In this document: positions 61,818-64,000 of the stretch, piece by piece
Numbering within the stretch: the stretch's first letter is position 1
Layout: each line of letters opens with the position of its first letter
From: Nocardioides sp. Kera G14
Lineage (GTDB): Bacteria > Actinomycetota > Actinomycetes > Propionibacteriales > Nocardioidaceae
NCBI RefSeq assembly: GCF_020715565.1
Contig: NZ_CP085839.1
Coordinates: 1,736,001-1,800,000 of the forward strand
Reading direction: 5' to 3'
Length of the DNA: 64,000 bases
The notes under the pieces: model-generated
Told to the model about the DNA's origin: nothing
Seen by the model: only the letters and a program-made list of their open reading frames with translations
The model's database searches: none
Made by a program: the position numbers and the translations under genes

Positions 61818-63473
61818 ATGACGTTCGTCATCACGCGATCCTGCTGCAATGACGCCTCCTGTGTCGAGGTCTGTCCCGTGGACTGCATCCACCCCACGCC
61901 GGACGAGCCCGGCTTCGCCGAGGCGGAGATGCTCTACATCCACCCCGACGAGTGCATCGACTGCGGCTCATGCGTGGACGCCTGCCCCGCGGGCGCCGTA
62001 TACCCCGGCCACGAGGTCCCTGCGCACCTCGCGTCGTACCTCGCCGTCAACGCCGACTACTTCGACTTCACCGGCGACCCGCCCGCCCCGGGCTACCCGC
62101 CGGCCGCCGGACCGCGCGCCACGGAGCAGACCGAGCCGCTGCGGGTGGCCGTCATCGGGTCGGGCCCCGCCGGGTGGTACGTCGCCGACGAGCTGTCCAG
62201 CAACCGCCGCGCCGAGACCGAGGTGACCGTGGTCGACCGCCTCCTCACGCCGGGCGGCCTGGTGCGGTTCGGGGTGGCCCCCGACCACCTGGACACCAAG
62301 GGTGTGACCGGCACCTTCGACAAGATCGCCGCGCACCGCCGGACCCGGACCGCCTTCGGCGTCTCCGTCGGTACCGACATCTCCCACGCCGAGCTGCTCT
62401 CCTGCTTCCACGCCGTCGTCTACGCCACCGGAGCCTCCGCGGGCCGCTCGCTCGGTCTGGCCGGTGAGACGCTGCCGGGTTCGGTCGCCGCCGCTGACCT
62501 CGTGGGCTGGTACGCCGGCCACCCGGACCTCGCCTCGCTCGGTCCCGGGCTGTCGTCCCCACGGGCCGTCGTGATCGGCAACGGCAACGTCGGCCTCGAT
62601 GTCGCCCGACTCCTGCTCTCCTCCCGCGAGGCGCTGGAGGCGTCGGACGTGACCGCCGAGGCCCTCGAGCTCCTCGACGGCTCCTCGGTCGAGGAGGTCG
62701 TGGTGGTCGCACGCCGAGGACCCGCGGATGCGGCCTTCACCTCGCCCGAGCTGCGTGCCCTCATCGAGCACCCCGACTTCGACGTCGTCGTCTCGCCCTC
62801 CGAGGTCGAGGGGCTCGAGGCGCTCCTCGACCCCGACGAGCGGAACCCGGCCACCTTCGCCGCCAAGGAGAAGGCGACGCTGCTGCTGGAGGCTGCCGCC
62901 ACCGAGTCGGCTCCCGACCGGAAGCGGCTGGTCCTGCGGTTCGGCCTGACGCCCGAGGCGATCCTCGGCGACACCGCCGTGACCGGACTCCGGGTCGTGC
63001 CCACGTCGGGCGGTGAGTCCGAGGTCATCGAGGCGGGACTCGTCGTACGTGCGACCGGGTATCGCTCGACCGCGGTCGACGGCGTGCCCTTCGACGAGGA
63101 GCGCGGCACCTTCCACCACGAGGGTGGCCGCATCCTCGACCCGGCCGACGACAACATCGTCCCCGGCACCTACGTGTCGGGCTGGGCGAAGCGGGGACCG
63201 TCGGGCGTGATCGGCACCAACCGATCCTGCGCCGCCGAGACCGCCCGCGCCGTCCTCGACGACTACGTCGCCGGGCGCCTCGCCACGCCCGAGCGGGCCG
63301 GCGAGTTCGAGAGCCTGCTCGCCTCGCGGGGCGTCTCGGTCGTGGACCACTCCGGCTGGAAGCTCATCGACAACGCCGAGGTTGCGGCCGGCACCGCGGC
63401 CGGTCGTCCGAGGGTCAAGATCACCGACCCGATCGAGCAGCTGAAGATCGCCGGCGCGGCTCAGAAGGCCTGA
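61818..63473 (+). CDS. Second ferredoxin-ferredoxin/NADP reductase fusion (FprB type)
   Basis: 551 residues, same architecture as the protein at 50632-52395. Ferredoxin cysteines in [13 protein letters not shown] and [15 protein letters not shown] site [29 protein letters not shown] motif [21 protein letters not shown] site [18 protein letters not shown]-terminal [14 protein letters not shown]. It lacks the Ala/Val-rich tail of its paralogue. Likely supplies electrons to an oxygenase or P450 encoded elsewhere. ATG 61818 follows TAGGAT by seven bases. Stop overlaps the convergent sulfotransferase gene by 13 bases. Confidence 0.9.
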   Translation: MTFVITRSCCNDASCVEVCPVDCIHPTPDEPGFAEAEMLYIHPDECIDCGSCVDACPAGAVYPGHEVPAHLASYLAVNADYFDFTGDPPAPGYPPAAGPRATEQTEPLRVAVIGSGPAGWYVADELSSNRRAETEVTVVDRLLTPGGLVRFGVAPDHLDTKGVTGTFDKIAAHRRTRTAFGVSVGTDISHAELLSCFHAVVYATGASAGRSLGLAGETLPGSVAAADLVGWYAGHPDLASLGPGLSSPRAVVIGNGNVGLDVARLLLSSREALEASDVTAEALELLDGSSVEEVVVVARRGPADAAFTSPELRALIEHPDFDVVVSPSEVEGLEALLDPDERNPATFAAKEKATLLLEAAATESAPDRKRLVLRFGLTPEAILGDTAVTGLRVVPTSGGESEVIEAGLVVRATGYRSTAVDGVPFDEERGTFHHEGGRILDPADDNIVPGTYVSGWAKRGPSGVIGTNRSCAAETARAVLDDYVAGRLATPERAGEFESLLASRGVSVVDHSGWKLIDNAEVAAGTAAGRPRVKITDPIEQLKIAGAAQKA

Positions 63474-64000
63474 CGGACCTCGTCCTCGGTGAGGCCGTAG
63501 TCGGAGAGCGTGTACTGGTGCGCCGGCTTGGCGCGCCCGGTGCGGGATTCGGCGTCGATCTCCTTGACCGCAGCCTGCGCCTCGGCGCTCCACTGGATGC
63601 CGAAGGCGTCATAGATCCCGGCCACGGTGCCGATGGGATCTGAGACGAAGGCGCGGTAGTCGACGTCGACGAACTGGCTCTGGTCGTAGCGCGGCCGCAG
63701 TTCGGTGAAGGTGCGCCACGAGCGCGCGAGCATCTCGAGCTGCGTGACGCCGATCGTCTCGCCGACGAAGGTCGTCGACATGCCCGCCGTGGCCTCGGCG
63801 CTCAGCGAGCACGCCGAGGCGATCGACGTGACGGGGTCGCGGTGGCAGACCACGACGAGCGCATCGGGATAGACCGTCATGAGGGCGTCCAGCGCGACGA
63901 GGTGACTCGGGTTCTTCAGCACCCAGCGCCGGTCCTGGTCGTTGAGGCCGACCAGCTGCAGGTTGGCCCGGTGCCGCTCGTAGGCGTCGGTCCAGTCCTG
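63461..64000 (-). CDS. Sulfotransferase family protein; N-terminus outside the window
   Basis: The last 179 residues are present, open to the window edge. [20 protein letters not shown] followed by [18 protein letters not shown] is the 3'-phosphate-binding region of PAPS-dependent sulfotransferases (RDP with downstream serine), and [17 protein letters not shown] is typical of the bacterial Sulfotransfer_3 group. It would transfer sulfate from PAPS to an unknown hydroxyl acceptor. The 5' PAPS loop and the start are not visible. Confidence 0.82.
   Translation of the reverse strand, partial: QDWTDAYERHRANLQLVGLNDQDRRWVLKNPSHLVALDALMTVYPDALVVVCHRDPVTSIASACSLSAEATAGMSTTFVGETIGVTQLEMLARSWRTFTELRPRYDQSQFVDVDYRAFVSDPIGTVAGIYDAFGIQWSAEAQAAVKEIDAESRTGRAKPAHQYTLSDYGLTEDEVRQAF

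Overview
The window is a high-GC, gene-dense chromosomal segment from an actinomycete. Gene order follows the conserved actinobacterial core: alaS-ruvX-mltG-aroE-prepilin peptidase-aroC-aroK-aroB-aroQ-efp-nusB, then aspS-hisS-relA-apt-secF-secD-yajC-ruvB-ruvA-ruvC-yebC-pdxT-pdxS-pgsA-HIT-thrS. The FprB-type reductases, SsgA-like protein, GTG starts and TANNNT -10 boxes directly before start codons fit the same group. I infer Nocardioides or a relative (Propionibacteriales), without proof from a marker gene. No IS element, prophage, CRISPR array or rRNA operon is visible. Nearly all core genes lie on the minus strand and many overlap by ATGA or GTGA.

Layout. 1-10.9 kb: pyrimidine biosynthesis, split into pyrR-pyrB-pyrC(-GNAT) and carA-carB-pyrD, with a small accessory insert (DUF1697, DUF1304, methyltransferase, a long imperfect palindrome) between them. 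Both halves start with a PyrR-binding-loop hairpin directly upstream of the Shine-Dalgarno sequence, so both are probably repressed together. 10.9-23.1 kb: a CsbD-like stress protein, a flavin disulfide oxidoreductase, nusB, efp, the shikimate cluster, mltG, ruvX and alaS. 23.1-30.7 kb: rarA and a five-gene peptide ABC importer. 30.7-53 kb: aspS, hisS, a metallo-beta-lactamase hydrolase, a DUF349 protein, relA, apt, secDF-yajC, ruvABC (LexA box), yebC, pdxST, a CDP-alcohol phosphatidyltransferase, an IMPase-family phosphatase and a HIT protein. An AbiEi/DUF559-type gene is inserted beside relA and is flanked by inverted arrays of a 22-nt repeat.

49.9-64 kb: a TetR-FprB-diiron oxygenase cassette between HIT and thrS, a tRNA Gly-Cys-Val cluster, an SsgA-like gene, a second tRNA-Val, a two-gene FtsX/tandem-ATPase transporter, a thioesterase-like gene divergent from a second FprB paralogue around a KstR-like palindrome, and a truncated sulfotransferase gene. 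The least explained pieces are the repeat-flanked AbiEi/DUF559 locus, the palindromic methyltransferase control region, and the two FprB redox loci with their operators.
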